Shown: piece after piece, positions 24,866-35,999 of the stretch | Position numbering within the stretch: the stretch's first letter is position 1 | Layout of the letters: every line of letters starts with the position of its first letter | NCBI GenBank assembly: GCA_000149265.1 | Contig: CH002721.1 | Location: forward strand, 637,974 to 701,973 | DNA length: 64,000 nt | Direction of reading: 5' to 3' | Source: Ciona savignyi | Taxonomy: Eukaryota; Chordata; Ascidiacea; Phlebobranchia; Cionidae | Translations under genes and position numbers: made by a program | The notes under the pieces: model-generated | Told to the model about the DNA's origin: nothing | What the model saw: the letters and a program-made list of their open reading frames with translations, nothing else | Databases searched by the model: none

Positions 24866-25451
24866 AGAGTTTAATTGGTTCAATTATTTATTTATTTCAA
24901 ATAAAACACGACAAAAAGACCACTATCTGCCTATTGTTTTTATTAATCGGGCAAACATATGAACATCTGAGTCATCGTAGCATGTGGTGTATAGCGTTAG
25001 CAAATTTCTTAAAGTTTCCCAAAAACGAACTCACGATTGCGGCGATCTCTTTCTTTAAAAAGAAATAAAGAGAGAAATTAAGCGGAAATTTTTTTAAACC
25101 ACAAGAAAAAAAAGGTGAATATATATTAACCAGCTCTGTCCTAAGAAAACCATTTTCAAGAAAGAATTCTTCGAGGTTGGTTATGGTTGGATAAAGTTAC
25201 TAGGTTCACTTAAGCTACCGAAGTCAGATTTCTTGTATGCTGGATTCGTCACCAGCTCCGTTTTACATACTCTGTGTGTCGGTTGCATTTAAATTGCATC
25301 AAAAGATCGCTGAATGATGTAAAGTTTTTAGTATGAGAAGCTTCGAAATATCTTCTCTGTATTGATTGCTAGATTTATTTTTTTGTATGTATATCATGCG
25401 TCGATCGGTTTAAAATTTGGTAACAAGGTCTCTAAACAATACTTTTCACAG
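24866..25451. promoter_or_regulatory. Upstream region of the Arg/Trp-rich peptide gene
   Basis: AT-rich, with a TATA-like stretch GAATATATATTAACC near 25117-25131. The bases before the start codon read TTTTCACAG, an acceptor-like site, so the mature 5' end could be made by cis- or trans-splicing directly before the ATG. Neither is proven. Confidence 0.35.
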
Positions 25452-25803
25452 ATGAACAAGGCACTAATTCTCCTGCTTGCGATTGCGCTTGTTTTAACGA
25501 CTGAAGTCTCCGGATGGCGTCGCCGCAGACGTTGGGGCAGTTGGGTCGGCTACAACCAAATGATGGAAGAAGAGATGCAAGGTAATATCTTTACTGCATT
25601 GTAAATCGATTTTTTATTTTACGTTATGTAATTTTTCACGCCCAAATCTAGCTGCACAACATGTAGTTTTCCTTTAGTATTTTATTATATGGTGATTTTA
25701 AATAAAGATAAAATGCTGTGCTTAACATTTGCCTTATATTTCAGACACACTTAAAGATCTTTCGGCTAAACACGCTACGGAAGAGAAAAAAGATATTTGG
25801 TGA
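25452..25803 (+). CDS. Secreted Arg/Trp-rich small peptide
   Basis: Exon 1 is 25452-25581 and exon 2 is 25745-25803, with a 163-bp intron (GTAATA...TTTCAG) in phase 1 that splits a GAC codon. The product is 62 residues: signal peptide MNKALILLLAIALVLTTEVSG, then a strongly basic aromatic run, WRRRRRWGSWVGYNQ. An acidic segment (MMEEEM) follows, and then a charged tail ending KKDIW before TGA. AATAAA lies only 3 bases past the stop (25807-25812). The order signal peptide, cationic aromatic core, acidic propiece is typical of antimicrobial peptide precursors, but no named family is recognised. Intron phase, the split Asp codon, the EVS(A/G) cleavage site and the terminal Trp all match the array genes at 2-15 kb. 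Confidence 0.8.
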
Positions 25804-26180
25804 TTAAATAAAAAGATTCCAAAACACATCGCTTTTATTTTAAAGCAGTTGGTTATACAGATATCTCTTACGATCTTCTTAAACGCCACTTTCTGCCTGT
25901 CTGTATCCTTATCATTGAACTAATCGGTGGTTTCCACTAGTGGAGTCTTTTGTGTTTTTTAAAATTATCGAATATACAGTAAGATTATAAAAACTTGATA
26001 TCTGAATGTGTGCACGAAGTAATGTGAAAGTTGTATATCGTCTTAAAATAACCTTACATCGCGCTAATGTGGACAAAGGGTGATACTAGGAATGGTGTTA
26101 TACCACGGATCTGATAGAAGAGTACGTCGTGTTCACCGTACGGTTATCTGAGCTACTGCAGTGTAATAAATACTGTAGAT

Positions 26181-26511
26181 CAGCGTTTCTCAAACTATGG
26201 GTCGCGACCCACCGGTGGGTCGCGAAAGGAATCTTGGTGGGTCGTGAAAAGTTATAGAAAGCTCAGATTATTTCTTCTCTGATTATTTTTGCTATTCTTT
26301 CCATAAAAGTATAAGCAAATTTTTCGTTTATTTCACCGTGTCCGCGTGAGCGTGAAATATTTGCCTGGGATACATAATTCCAGAGGTGTGTTCCTTTGCA
26401 ACGATAGCGTAACCTAGAAACCAACAACAATTATATATAAAGTTAAGTGGGTCGCCATAAATTGTGGTAATTAATAGTGGGTCCCAACTCTAAAAAGTTT
26501 GAGAACCACTG
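26181..26511. mobile_element. hAT-type MITE (331 bp)
   Basis: Starts CAGCGTTTCTCAAACT and ends AGTTTGAGAACCACTG, terminal inverted repeats of the hAT type. It is flanked on both sides by the perfect 8-bp target-site duplication CTGTAGAT (26173-26180 and 26512-26519). It has no coding capacity and sits inside an older repeat. Confidence 0.93.
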
Positions 26512-26519
26512 CTGTAGAT

Positions 26520-28329
26520 ATATTGGTAAAGACGTCTCAATCTAATCAACTCCCTGCAATAGTTCCGTTAACCCGACGGTTGGCGTAGGGTCATATTACT
26601 ATCACCAGTGTGATAACGCGCTCATCTCCCAATTTATTCAAAACCTATCAGAATTTTTAATCCAATACGATAATGTTGATAGCGGCGGTTATTAAAGCAA
26701 TACTGAGAAGCTGCTACCATGAAACAACTTTGCTCAGGCAAATGTCCGATCTGTTATTCTCGTTATATAAACTGTAAATGTGACCGATCACGAGTTTCGA
26801 TGGAATTTAATAAATGTGGATTTTCATAAAAAGGGTTAAAGATAGGTTTGGAGCAGACGCATCTTTTTTGTTCGTTAATAAATTCTTTATTTTTCTGATT
26901 CGTTTTGTAATTCTCTAAATTCATTAAAAATTTGAACTAAATATTCTTTTCTAATCTGGAAATATCGGTAGGCTAATAACGTCGAAAACGCTGAAAATTT
27001 GGTCTCTTTTTACATTTTTCCCGATAGAATTCATCTTGGGGGTTTAAAAAAAGTCAAGGAAAAATATGTGCATACCAGTTAGGATTCATGAAAGTTTAAA
27101 CCTGATTATATAACGCGTTCTACCCAATGACCTGGCGACCGGACATGCCTGTCACCCGTTACGCAGAACAATAGAGTAAAATCAAAATGTTCTTTGTAGT
27201 AATTAAAAAACGGTTGTTTAATAGGAAGTGTCTAGTGTAGTCTTTAAATTAAGGTGCAACAAACCACGTGAAAAGTCCCATAGTCTTTGCATGTGTGCGT
27301 TTTACGCGCGTTTGTACACGACGCAAAATTTGCGTTGTCTCTTTAAAATTTGCTTTCTCTCTTTTTTTAAAGATTGCATCGGTCTGTACTGTTACATCAC
27401 ATCCAATCATGCTGGCTCTTTTATACGTATGTAAACTACACCTCGATATATGTTTATGTTGTTGCTAATTATAACATAATTGGTTTCAGTTATCACATTA
27501 TTTTAAAGACTACAAACGTTACCACGCCGGATACTTCTTATTATTATTACGAATAAAGAAGCTATTTTACCATTTTGAGTTCACAAAAATTTCCTTTACG
27601 TGTCACCGAAAGATAACTAATCGTGGTTTTCAATGCAAGCGTGCTAAAACGTTTGCATAATTAGCGAAACGATTTATGTTGTGCAAGGGATTGCGGCCGT
27701 GAATTTAAGTTTTAAATTCGAATCCTAACTACTAGTGAATCCACAGAGATTCGAATCTCAAGAGTTCAAAATTCTATATTGTGCATCCTGAAACATAGAT
27801 GCTTTAATATCTACAACAACATACCCTAGAAGCTTTCTATGAAGTAACCCTTCCACATCCTAACATGATCTTCCCACATTCTCCTAACATCCCGATCCCA
27901 ACAACATGACATTTTTCGTATTAATTGAATTCATAAAAATAATTGCATTTTTAAATGTCAGAAAACAAATTTTACCTATTTATCTAATGTTAAATCAAAG
28001 TTGTATACATAAAACTTATTTTGTTTGTTATTAAATAAAAATCGAATGTTGATTTTGAATAAAAAAATCCCTACCTTCAGGCCTTCTTACTGTAATATCT
28101 GAGGTTTAATCATATTGCTAATTAAGTTAAGTATACGATATCTCAATTAAAAGTTGAGAGCATACCAGGATACCAAACCGCAATAACTTTTTAAGGTTTA
28201 TTGTGTTATACAACATGTTGGGAATGGTCAGGTAATAGTAGTAAGTGCAAAGATTATAAAACTGTTAGCGGCATAGTTAAAGTGTAGAGAGCCGTTGCAG
28301 GTCGCTGCATATTATGTTAGATTGTTCGT
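26520..28329. other. Intergenic, repeat fragments only
   Basis: Includes a short match (about 26674-26735) to sequence near 22616-22672 and SINE-like end sequence at about 26525-26620. Plus-strand open frames at 27228-27556 overlap each other in different frames and look fortuitous. Confidence 0.4.
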
Positions 28330-28798
28330 TGTAGGCCCCAGGTAAGCCGGTTACAACACCTTATGCGATCTGCGATTCCCTACGCGCTATCTCGACTCTC
28401 GGAGGTGCGCTAATTACTTGAGGTTTTCTGCGTAAATGTCTCTTTGACTGATCTCCTGTAGTTCGCCGATAAACGCCTCAGTAGTTTTATAACATCAATT
28501 GTATTGAGCAATTGAGGCGATTAACTTAGTACCAATTACGAGTAAATCGTTAGATGTTGCAACGATATAGATTTCAGATAAACTCTCAGTATTCTTCACA
28601 TACAAGAATATTACTTAATGCGTTAGGACTCTCTCTCCCTTTTTCTTGAAGCAAAAGTAAAATAAACTTATATAGGCAAAGTACGACAGCTGTGGTTATA
28701 ATCGTAAACCTAATAATGATATTTCAACATGACGGAATGTCAGCGCAAATGCCAGCTGATGGGATCGTAAATCTTATGTAACACATGAGGTCGCTACA
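28330..28798 (-). repeat. 3' LTR
   Basis: The inner ~390 bp (28405-28798) is essentially identical to 31928-32321. The outer ~75 bp is more diverged between the two LTRs. Confidence 0.82.
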
Positions 28799-29131
28799 TA
28801 CACTTCCCCCCTCAGAGGTATGGTCATTTTAGTTTAGAATAACTAACGAAAAAGGGCCATACTTCGTAAAAGATATTACGTCAGAAAACGAAGAAATGAA
28901 CTAAAAAATGGTACAAAAAAATAATAATAATAATAAAATGGTTATCACGTATTTGTGGCGACAAAAGATGTAAAAATGTCCCCACGGTTGACCGTAAAAT
29001 GTTCTTAAATTTTGGTCTAGCGGAAGTCCATTGGTAAGGGTAGAATCTAACCTGCTATACTCCGTCTATTCTAATCATGATTATTTTGGGTAAAAATTTC
29101 CATAGTTAATCTTTGGGAGCACATTCAATAT

Positions 29132-30022
29132 CTACTTCATGATCGTGTACATGGTCAAAACAAGTCTCCACTTCAGGGCAGCAGTAAGCAATGCCGAGAA
29201 AATTGTGTTCTCCACAAGGTTTGAAATTGATGTAGGATCGATCAAGAGTGCGTGTTTGGCAAAGTGATCAAATAGACGTTCCAACGAATGTATGGGCATC
29301 TGCATCTGCTGTCTCATTGCATCCTCATTCAGGAGTTAATTGAAGTTCTCCGTTGTAACTTGCGACTGATTTATTGAACCAAGGATTGCGCCGAACTGCT
29401 CCAATCCCATCGACGATAAGGGAATTTTTTTCGCAAGCGAAACCAAATCGTCCGAACTGGTTCTTCAATCGGAGTTAGAGAGAAAATTTTATGCCGAACA
29501 TGGACATCAGCTTGTTCTAAAGTATAGTTATCATACAAGTAGAACTTATCGTTTACACGAAATGTAAATGTCCTGTCGGGTGTAGTGCTTAACTAATCTC
29601 ACACCTTCATAGACCACATCGTTTTTCAAGACTTGGCCGATTCGTAATGATCCGTTACTATCGGTAAAGCTAACGAGAGGACAAATGGAGAAGTAGGATT
29701 TATATTGGAAACTGTGGCGTAATGTGGCATTTATTTGCTCACATACAATTTCAGTATTTCCAACAGTTATTGCAGCTCGGGAATTATCCATCTTGGCTGA
29801 TAGCACTTCAACTGGGAAACAGTCTTCCAGCTTATTAAATAGAGAACAGCGATATACTTGCAGTTGACATTCAAGGAATATATCGTCTATGGATTGATTG
29901 CTTAACCACCATTCTTGTAGAATTAAACGGGTAGTTAACCTGTGATTGACTTCTCCAAATCTGCATGAAGACTGACACGAAGGTTCTAATGGCGAAAGTA
30001 ATGCTTCAATAATGTAGAACAA
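29132..30022 (-). CDS. Uncharacterised 3' reading frame of the LTR element, possibly env-like
   Basis: A 158-codon frame (29546-30022) and a 61-codon frame (29132-29317) lie between protease and 3' LTR, the position of a third gene in env-bearing metaviruses. The first has several cysteines and NAT/NGS-type N-glycosylation sites. The sequence between the frames is open in parts but interrupted by stops. I do not recognise a pol domain. An env-like origin is an inference from position and composition; a degraded pol remnant is the alternative. Confidence 0.4.
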
Positions 30023-30076
30023 AGAAGCGTATAGAGGTCAGATCTAACACTTAAAGGTCATAATCCTGTAAATGTT

Positions 30077-30346
30077 TTAGTCGAAAAATTGTCCGTCAAA
30101 ATCGAGTTGTCCGTGGCTCATCTGCTCGCGCAATAGTTCTGTGTCAGTCAGTATCAAAATAATCAGCCTTATCAGATTTAAGTCTCGTCCGATAATTTGT
30201 CTTGTCCGATCGTTTCTTATAGGTGGTATGAGACTCAAAGAGGCTCCAGTATCAATAAGATACTTAGTCGTAGTGGTCAATTCCGTGATAAACAATAAAG
30301 ATGGCGATTTAGAAGTGCTACACAAGACGCTATACGCCATATCCAA
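30077..30346 (-). CDS. Retropepsin-like aspartic protease of the LTR element
   Basis: Contains YLIDTGASLSLIPP, the catalytic D-T-G-A box of retroviral/Gypsy-type proteases. The frame overlaps the end of gag in the -1 frame, and the open frame extends upstream of its first Met (KRSKNLSGK is readable before it). Expression was therefore probably through frameshifting from gag. It stops soon after the protease core instead of continuing into reverse transcriptase, consistent with an internal deletion. Confidence 0.75.
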   Translation of the reverse strand: MDMAYSVLCSTSKSPSLLFITELTTTTKYLIDTGASLSLIPPIRNDRTRQIIGRDLNLIRLIILILTDTELLREQMSHGQLDFDGQFFD

Positions 30347-31452
30347 CGTCTTGCCTGAGAGATTTTTTGATCTTTTTGAGGGTCCTCCTTTGAATCTATA
30401 ACTTTAAGTTTTCTCCTTTTTGGTATTCTCCAATAACCTCGTCCGCGATTGCTCCATTGCCCCGGTGGGTGTTCTTCGTCTCGGTCGTCATCTATGTAGA
30501 CGGTATTGTCCTGATATCCGCTGTTCTTGGAGGCTGATTTTGACGGTCTGTTCACTAGCTTATTGTTAAGTACTCTAAGGTTTTCAACAACTGCTAAGTT
30601 AATTGAATGCAAATCGTTCAATGTAGGATTTGCTACCCCGGAAGAAGAAAATGCCGCAGAATGTCGACTGTCGTCAATTATACTATCTGCTCGGCTGGAC
30701 ATCGCACCTAGCGAATCCGACGTAAATGCTTTGAGCGTGCTACGTACGTTTAATGGCATACGTTCTAGAAACAGTTGACGCAACCATATTGACGTATTTT
30801 CATCCGGGAAAGGACCTGTCAGTTTTAACATATCTTTTAGCATCTCCGATGGTTTTTGATCACCCAGCGGACCGAAGTTCATCAGTGCTATGATTTTATC
30901 AGTCTTAGAAACAGAATAGTTATTGATGAGCGCTTCTTTGAGGGACGTGTAAGGCAAAATGCTATCTCGTTTAGCCAACAAGTGTTCAACGTGTCGGAGA
31001 TGTCGGGGCCTTAGTGATTCGTTAACGAATTCAAACTTATCATCTTCCGAAACCACATCAAAGCGACGAAAAATACTTTCCGCAGAATCAAACCATGACT
31101 CGGGCATACTTTCGGTGAATTCAGGTAAGTTTACAGACGATTTCTTTAAATAGTCCGTTAGATTATTTAAAACGTCGCTCAATAAAGGACCAGAACGATG
31201 ATGTTGGTGTTGGGAATCAATCGTACGATTGAATGAAGTTTTTTTATAATAGGTTGGTTGTTTGACGTTGGGCGTCGGTGATGATAACGAAATGTTGTCC
31301 CCTACCAGACTAACGTCTTGTAGGTTATAATCTTCCGACCAATGATAATCATCGTCATAACCCGCATCATAACCATGATTATTATTTTCGGGGACAGGCA
31401 GATTTCGCTCTTTTTTAACAGACCTACCGCTAAATCCAAAGAATTTTCTCAT
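30277..31452 (-). CDS. Gag-like protein of the LTR element
   Basis: A 391-codon uninterrupted frame starts 422 bp inside the 5' LTR boundary. The middle (from about residue 105) resembles the gag region of Gypsy-type elements: helical, with the stretch LPEFTESMPESWFDSAESIF. A basic, Arg/Gly-containing segment (NRGRGYWRIPKRRK) lies near the C terminus and could bind RNA. No CCHC zinc knuckle is visible. It overlaps the protease frame by 70 bases. Confidence 0.7.
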   Translation of the reverse strand: MRKFFGFSGRSVKKERNLPVPENNNHGYDAGYDDDYHWSEDYNLQDVSLVGDNISLSSPTPNVKQPTYYKKTSFNRTIDSQHQHHRSGPLLSDVLNNLTDYLKKSSVNLPEFTESMPESWFDSAESIFRRFDVVSEDDKFEFVNESLRPRHLRHVEHLLAKRDSILPYTSLKEALINNYSVSKTDKIIALMNFGPLGDQKPSEMLKDMLKLTGPFPDENTSIWLRQLFLERMPLNVRSTLKAFTSDSLGAMSSRADSIIDDSRHSAAFSSSGVANPTLNDLHSINLAVVENLRVLNNKLVNRPSKSASKNSGYQDNTVYIDDDRDEEHPPGQWSNRGRGYWRIPKRRKLKVIDSKEDPQKDQKISQARRWIWRIASCVALLNRHLYCLSRN

Positions 31453-31874
31453 TTTAACGGACTCCGTGGGTTTTAAAAAGTTAAAGAAAAATAATTAAAT
31501 CGTACCAAATCTATATAAACAGATTAATTATAGCAAAACCAAATAATAAGTATAGAACTTAATTGAATTGTCCGGTGAGGTTGATCTCGTTCCCGTCGTA
31601 GTAGATCTGGTCGTCCTCTGTAGAATCCAGAGTCCTTCAAAGTATCCGTTGATCTCGCGTATATAATCCGTTGTGTGAACTTGACACCTCCACGAACAAT
31701 AGAACGGAAATGTCCAACGTTTGTTCTTGATGGCGAATGCGACGTTTACAGTAGATGCAGAAATGTACCTCGAACTTTTAAGGAGCAAAGCAATGTAGTT
31801 GAAATTCTTCTTTTTCCGGCTTTCCAATCATCAATGCCACCTCAAAATTTGCTCAGAAACAGGGTCACCAAATA

Positions 31875-32321
31875 TATAGTCCCCAAGATATTCGCTACGC
31901 ACTGCCTCGTATCTCAACGCCTCGGTGGTGCGCTAATTACTTGAGGTTTTCTGCGTAAATGTCTCTTTGACTGATCTCCTGTAGTTCGCCGATAAACGCC
32001 TCAGTAGTTTTATAACATCAATTGTATTGAGCAATTGAGGCGATTAACTTAGTACCAATTACGAGTAAATCGTTAGATGTTGCAACGATATAGATTTCAG
32101 ATAAACTCTCAGTATTCTTCACATACAAGAATATTACTTAATGCGTTAGGACTCTCTCTCCCTTTTTCTTGAAGCAAAAGTAAAATAAACTTATATAGGC
32201 AAAGTACGACAGCTGTGGTTATAATCGTAAACCTAATAATGATATTTCAACATGACGGAATGTCAGCGCAAATGCCAGCTGATGGGATCGTAAATCTTAT
32301 GTAACACATGAGGTCGCTACA
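31875..32321 (-). repeat. 5' LTR
   Basis: Upstream LTR in element sense, paired with 28330-28798. It carries the same TGTAGCGACC start. Confidence 0.82.
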
Positions 32322-33355
32322 AAAGTATAACAAAGTGCAAGTATGTATATTACAAGCAGTGTACTTTTAAAAACAAAAAATGCAAGTCTGTTTGAAGAAG
32401 GGTATTAGAACTATGCATAGGTAGCAAAAAAACAATTTTTTTCACAGGAAAAAATAAAATGTGTTGAGTTAACTGACAAACTGTTAAAAGGCAAGTATTT
32501 GGTATCCACCACATACAAAAGTTCTTTCTAAATTCTTTTCAAAATACACAATTGTGAAGATTATAAAAAAAATAACAGTGTATGCAAAATATGTTTATAT
32601 AAAACAGTTCCTAAAGACTAGTGTCCCTTAATGAACAGAGTTCCGACATTCGGGTTTTCCCGCCAAAACCGCATGGAAGCAAAAATGTGTCCAAATTATT
32701 GTGTCAAGCATAGGCGAAATCATTGAATTAATGCAACAATTTAAACACCAAAGCTTAGTTTATCTAGATACTTTCGTGAAAGGAAGTTTATTTACCTAGT
32801 AGACTATAATTAGTTCAGTTTTGTTACATTTAAGGGATTTAGGGCTATTTTACCTCACTTTGACATGTTGTACCAATGCGGCAAATTGACTTTTGTTTGT
32901 GTCAATAGCAGATTTAGTGGCGCCAGGCATTTAGCAAACTTTGAACCTAAACCTTCCTTAACTATTTCTATTTTATTTAAGCTATATACCGGTAGCCTGA
33001 TGTAAGTATAGCGTACTATACCGCCCTTACTGTAAATTGAATTGAATACTCCAGAAATTACTGTTAAAATTGAAATTTATTTACAGACTATATCAGTCAG
33101 GAGCCATTGATTATCAAACACTAGAAGCATGGAAAAAAACAAACCAAATAGGCCAACTAGAGATATCCATTTCACAAATCACAATATTATGTAATTTAAT
33201 AAGTCGCCCTACTGCAATGACTGCACGAGCTTTTTCTTAGCCATGGTTTTGCTGCCCAATTCTCCTCGGCTAGCTTTAAATTCTTTTTTTTTGTTTTTCT
33301 CTCATTTGTTTGCAAATAATTTGTAAGCGAACATGGACGAATCTCTTTAAGATTT
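32322..33355. other. Intergenic AT-rich sequence
   Basis: No gene or recognised repeat seen between the LTR element and the P-type transposase relic. Confidence 0.4.
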
Positions 33356-34345
33356 TTATCTTAACACTGTGGCAAGTACGAAATTGGAAAGATTCGGTGG
33401 CTGCCGACACTTTAAAATAACTTTTCTAACATTTTTCATTGCTTTTAATTTAGCTTCCCCAATTAGTCTCATGGTTGATTCTGATATTTTAATCATGCTG
33501 AAAACTTTGTCCGAGACTTCAACGAGAGAGTTTCCAGTGTAATCTTTTAATTTTGTGAGCTGTATAGAATCATCATGCAACAGTTGCACACTCGATAGTT
33601 GAGAGGTAAGAACTTCCTCCATACATTTGTCGCATGTTATTTGATGTTTTTTTACTCTAGAAACACTACCCAGCCAAATAATACAAACTATTGAGATCAC
33701 TCTTGTCAAAGTTGCATGGTTCCAAAGATAGTTGCATGTCAACTTCAGGTAACGGTATATCATCAGATGCTGCTGCCAGTTGTCTGGCTGTTGTAAAAAT
33801 TCTGCCAAGTATTGAGCGTCATCTTTTTGATGGTTTCCCCCGGAAGAAGTATGCAGAAATTGGGCAACGCTTATCATTTTTAATGCACATTTAAATTCAA
33901 GAGGAGATGGGGTGGGATTTTTCAAGCGAACAGAACTGAATAGATTTTCAAGGCAATCCTGTGTAAGCCTAGAGGTGAGTAGGTAAAGATGCCATTGTAT
34001 CTAGAATACTGAATCAAAATTAACTTTAAAAGTAACTTAGCAAACTTTTATGTAACAACAAATTATTTAAATGATGAAATTATTATAAGTTTTATTGGAA
34101 TAAATAACTGTAACAAATGGGATCCCAACTTTCAATAGTTTCTTCTTCGGCTTCACTCGTCTCTATAACTGCAGATGATGAAAGTTGGCAGTAAGAATGC
34201 TCTTGAACAAGCAGTTGTTCTCTTTTCTGCTGTGCAGCAAGTAAATTTATTCTTTTTTTAGGTGATTTCCGAGGACTCTGTATTTTTTATGAGCAAACAG
34301 CGTTGGAACTGCTGTCTTCTTTAATTTTTTTCCCCATAACGAACT
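33356..34345 (-). pseudogene. P-element/THAP9-type transposase relic
   Basis: On the minus strand a frame running to 33356 carries WHLYLLTSRLTQDCLENLFS and then EFKCALKMISVAQFLH. The phrase around QDCLENLFS...VR is the characteristic C-terminal block of P-element and THAP9 transposases. Upstream, near 34275-34345, is LWGKKLKKTAVPTLFAHKK, which resembles the AVPT-(I/L)F motif that closes a THAP zinc finger. Stops and a deletion separate the two parts, and the catalytic middle is not recognisable. This is a degraded transposon or a decayed THAP gene, not a functional one. No terminal inverted repeats were identified. Confidence 0.65.
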
Positions 34346-35662
34346 GACTGCAGTGAAAATGGTCCTGTAAGAAAATGTGTATGTACTTTGTTTCATTTTA
34401 ATTTTTTAGCAATGTTTAGGCCTACACTAAAAAGTCTAAATGTCATTGATATGTCCTGTTCTGTTGTGTCCTGTCCTGTTTTACCAACAACCTAGTGAAT
34501 TCTTAGCATGGTATTCGGAGTACAATTTCTCTCCTATGATTCAAAATGCTTACAAGCTATAACAAAATACTAACTTCACATAAACGAGAATTATCTGTAA
34601 ATTCCCAATTTTTTCTGTTTAATTTTGCTTTCCACAAAACTCGCTTTCCTTTTTCTTTTGGGAATCTAAAAATTTTTTTCTTATTTTCAGTGTGGTTTGT
34701 GCAGCCCCAAGCACTACACCCTGTCATTTTATTGCTATGATGTAAAATCTGTATTCAATTTAACCGTTTTACCTTTGTCAGACTTGTATATAGCAAATAA
34801 ATGTATAAGAATAAACAAACATGATGCAGTTTTTTATTTAATAACTGGTAGGTAAAATCAGTTGCATGATATGTTCGAGACACCACTTTTCATTGTCTAC
34901 TACTGAAATTCTGTTGGAATTTCATTATTGTTTGTCGACTTTATCATCTCAAGGGGTTTGAACTGCATAATTTCATCCCTTTTGGAGAGATTATCTAAAA
35001 AGTTAAAAGCATATGCTTGTCTTGATTTTTGAAGTTTTCTTGCAAGTTCCGTAAGATATTCCATATAGCCAGCAAGAAAATGCGACTTCTCTAGGCCATA
35101 TTACACAACCCTAAATCCTGTAGCAGCAGCAAAGCAAGAAACAAAAACAATTAGGTCCCAGATAAATATGTTATAGGCTTCTCGCCCCACCATCTGACAG
35201 ACTTGCAAAACTCAAATAATCTTGAGTTCACCACAGTTGCTGAAAAAATTCTTTGGTTCAAGTCCTGCAACTGTAGGCCTAATAGCCTAGTGCTAATAAA
35301 TTCACAGTCTAAGTAATATATATTTGCAACAGAACAATTTCCAATTAAATAAGCAAAGTACAACAGTCCAAATATTAGTAAATAACCTCACAAACTCCCG
35401 TCCGCATTAATTTTATACACATTTGTCTGAAACTGCGCACTGGGCTTGTAGACAATTTGGACACAAACAGTTCTTCTAATTTTCAATGACGCAACTCTCT
35501 CTATTAAGGAACACTACTAAAGACCAAACAAACTTCTGAGTATGAATCTATGAAAAGTGAATATGAATTGCTTTAAAGCTGTACCGGTTAGTAAAATCTA
35601 AATGTAGTAGTTCTCTTTTATAGCTTAAGTTAAATTTCCCAAATGAAATTAGTCGAGCAATG
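34346..35662. other. Intergenic; one orphan minus-strand reading frame
   Basis: A roughly 60-codon minus-strand frame between stops at about 34915-35100 (reading FLAGYMEYLTELARKLQ and onward) has coding-like composition. It has no start, partner exon or recognisable family. The rest shows nothing definite. Confidence 0.3.
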
Positions 35663-35995
35663 TTAAGCAGGTGCGATTCCACCATAAGAAGGTGGCGGGT
35701 TGGTGGCGACGATAAGTTTGTATGTGAACTCAATGCATCCTCCTTCAGATCGGTTGCTGTTCGACAAATTCCAGCCCGCCGGCTCCAAATGATCAGACAA
35801 CTTGACTACTAATTTACCAATTGATTGGTATAGTGCACGAAATCTAAAGGAACTTTGCGTCAATGAAAAATGCAAAACGCCAGGGTCATCACTTTCTTTT
35901 TGCTTCAGTTGCGAGTGAAAAATGCCACTTAAAATTGAAAGCACAGAATGATGAGCCCCATTTGTGACAGAAAAGTAAACTTTGTTTCCAGTCAT
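35663..35995 (-). CDS. PPSY-motif protein of unknown function, paralogue 1
   Basis: A 110-codon frame from the Met at 35995. Most of it aligns with 40591-40959: VYFSVTNGAHHSVL, then GIFHSQLKQK, DDPGVLHFSL and GCIEFTYK. It ends PPPSYGGIAPA, which contains a PPxY motif of the kind bound by WW domains. Similarity to the paralogue continues upstream of the Met (PHLHIIVEM), so an upstream exon is likely and the true start may be elsewhere. Differences between paralogues fall mainly at the C terminus and in an RSGT segment missing here. No family is recognised. Confidence 0.6.
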   Translation of the reverse strand: MTGNKVYFSVTNGAHHSVLSILSGIFHSQLKQKESDDPGVLHFSLTQSSFRFRALYQSIGKLVVKLSDHLEPAGWNLSNSNRSEGGCIEFTYKLIVATNPPPSYGGIAPA

Positions 35996-35999
35996 TTCA

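Larger units (their letters stand above)
28330..32321 (-). mobile_element. LTR retrotransposon lacking polymerase
   Basis: Two long terminal repeats (28330-28798 and 31875-32321) bracket a minus-strand interior of about 3.1 kb. In element sense the LTR starts TGTAGCGACC and the 3' LTR ends GGCCTACA, which gives the usual TG...CA. A polypurine tract (GAGGGGGGAAGT) immediately precedes the 3' LTR. A TTTGGTGACCC sequence, a candidate primer-binding site, follows the 5' LTR. Gag and aspartic protease are present. Reverse transcriptase, RNase H and integrase are absent, so the copy is non-autonomous. No clear target-site duplication was found. Confidence 0.85.

Noticed and set aside
30141..31153. 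Plus-strand frames inside the LTR element
   Set aside because: They are antisense to gag and protease, which have domain evidence on the minus strand.
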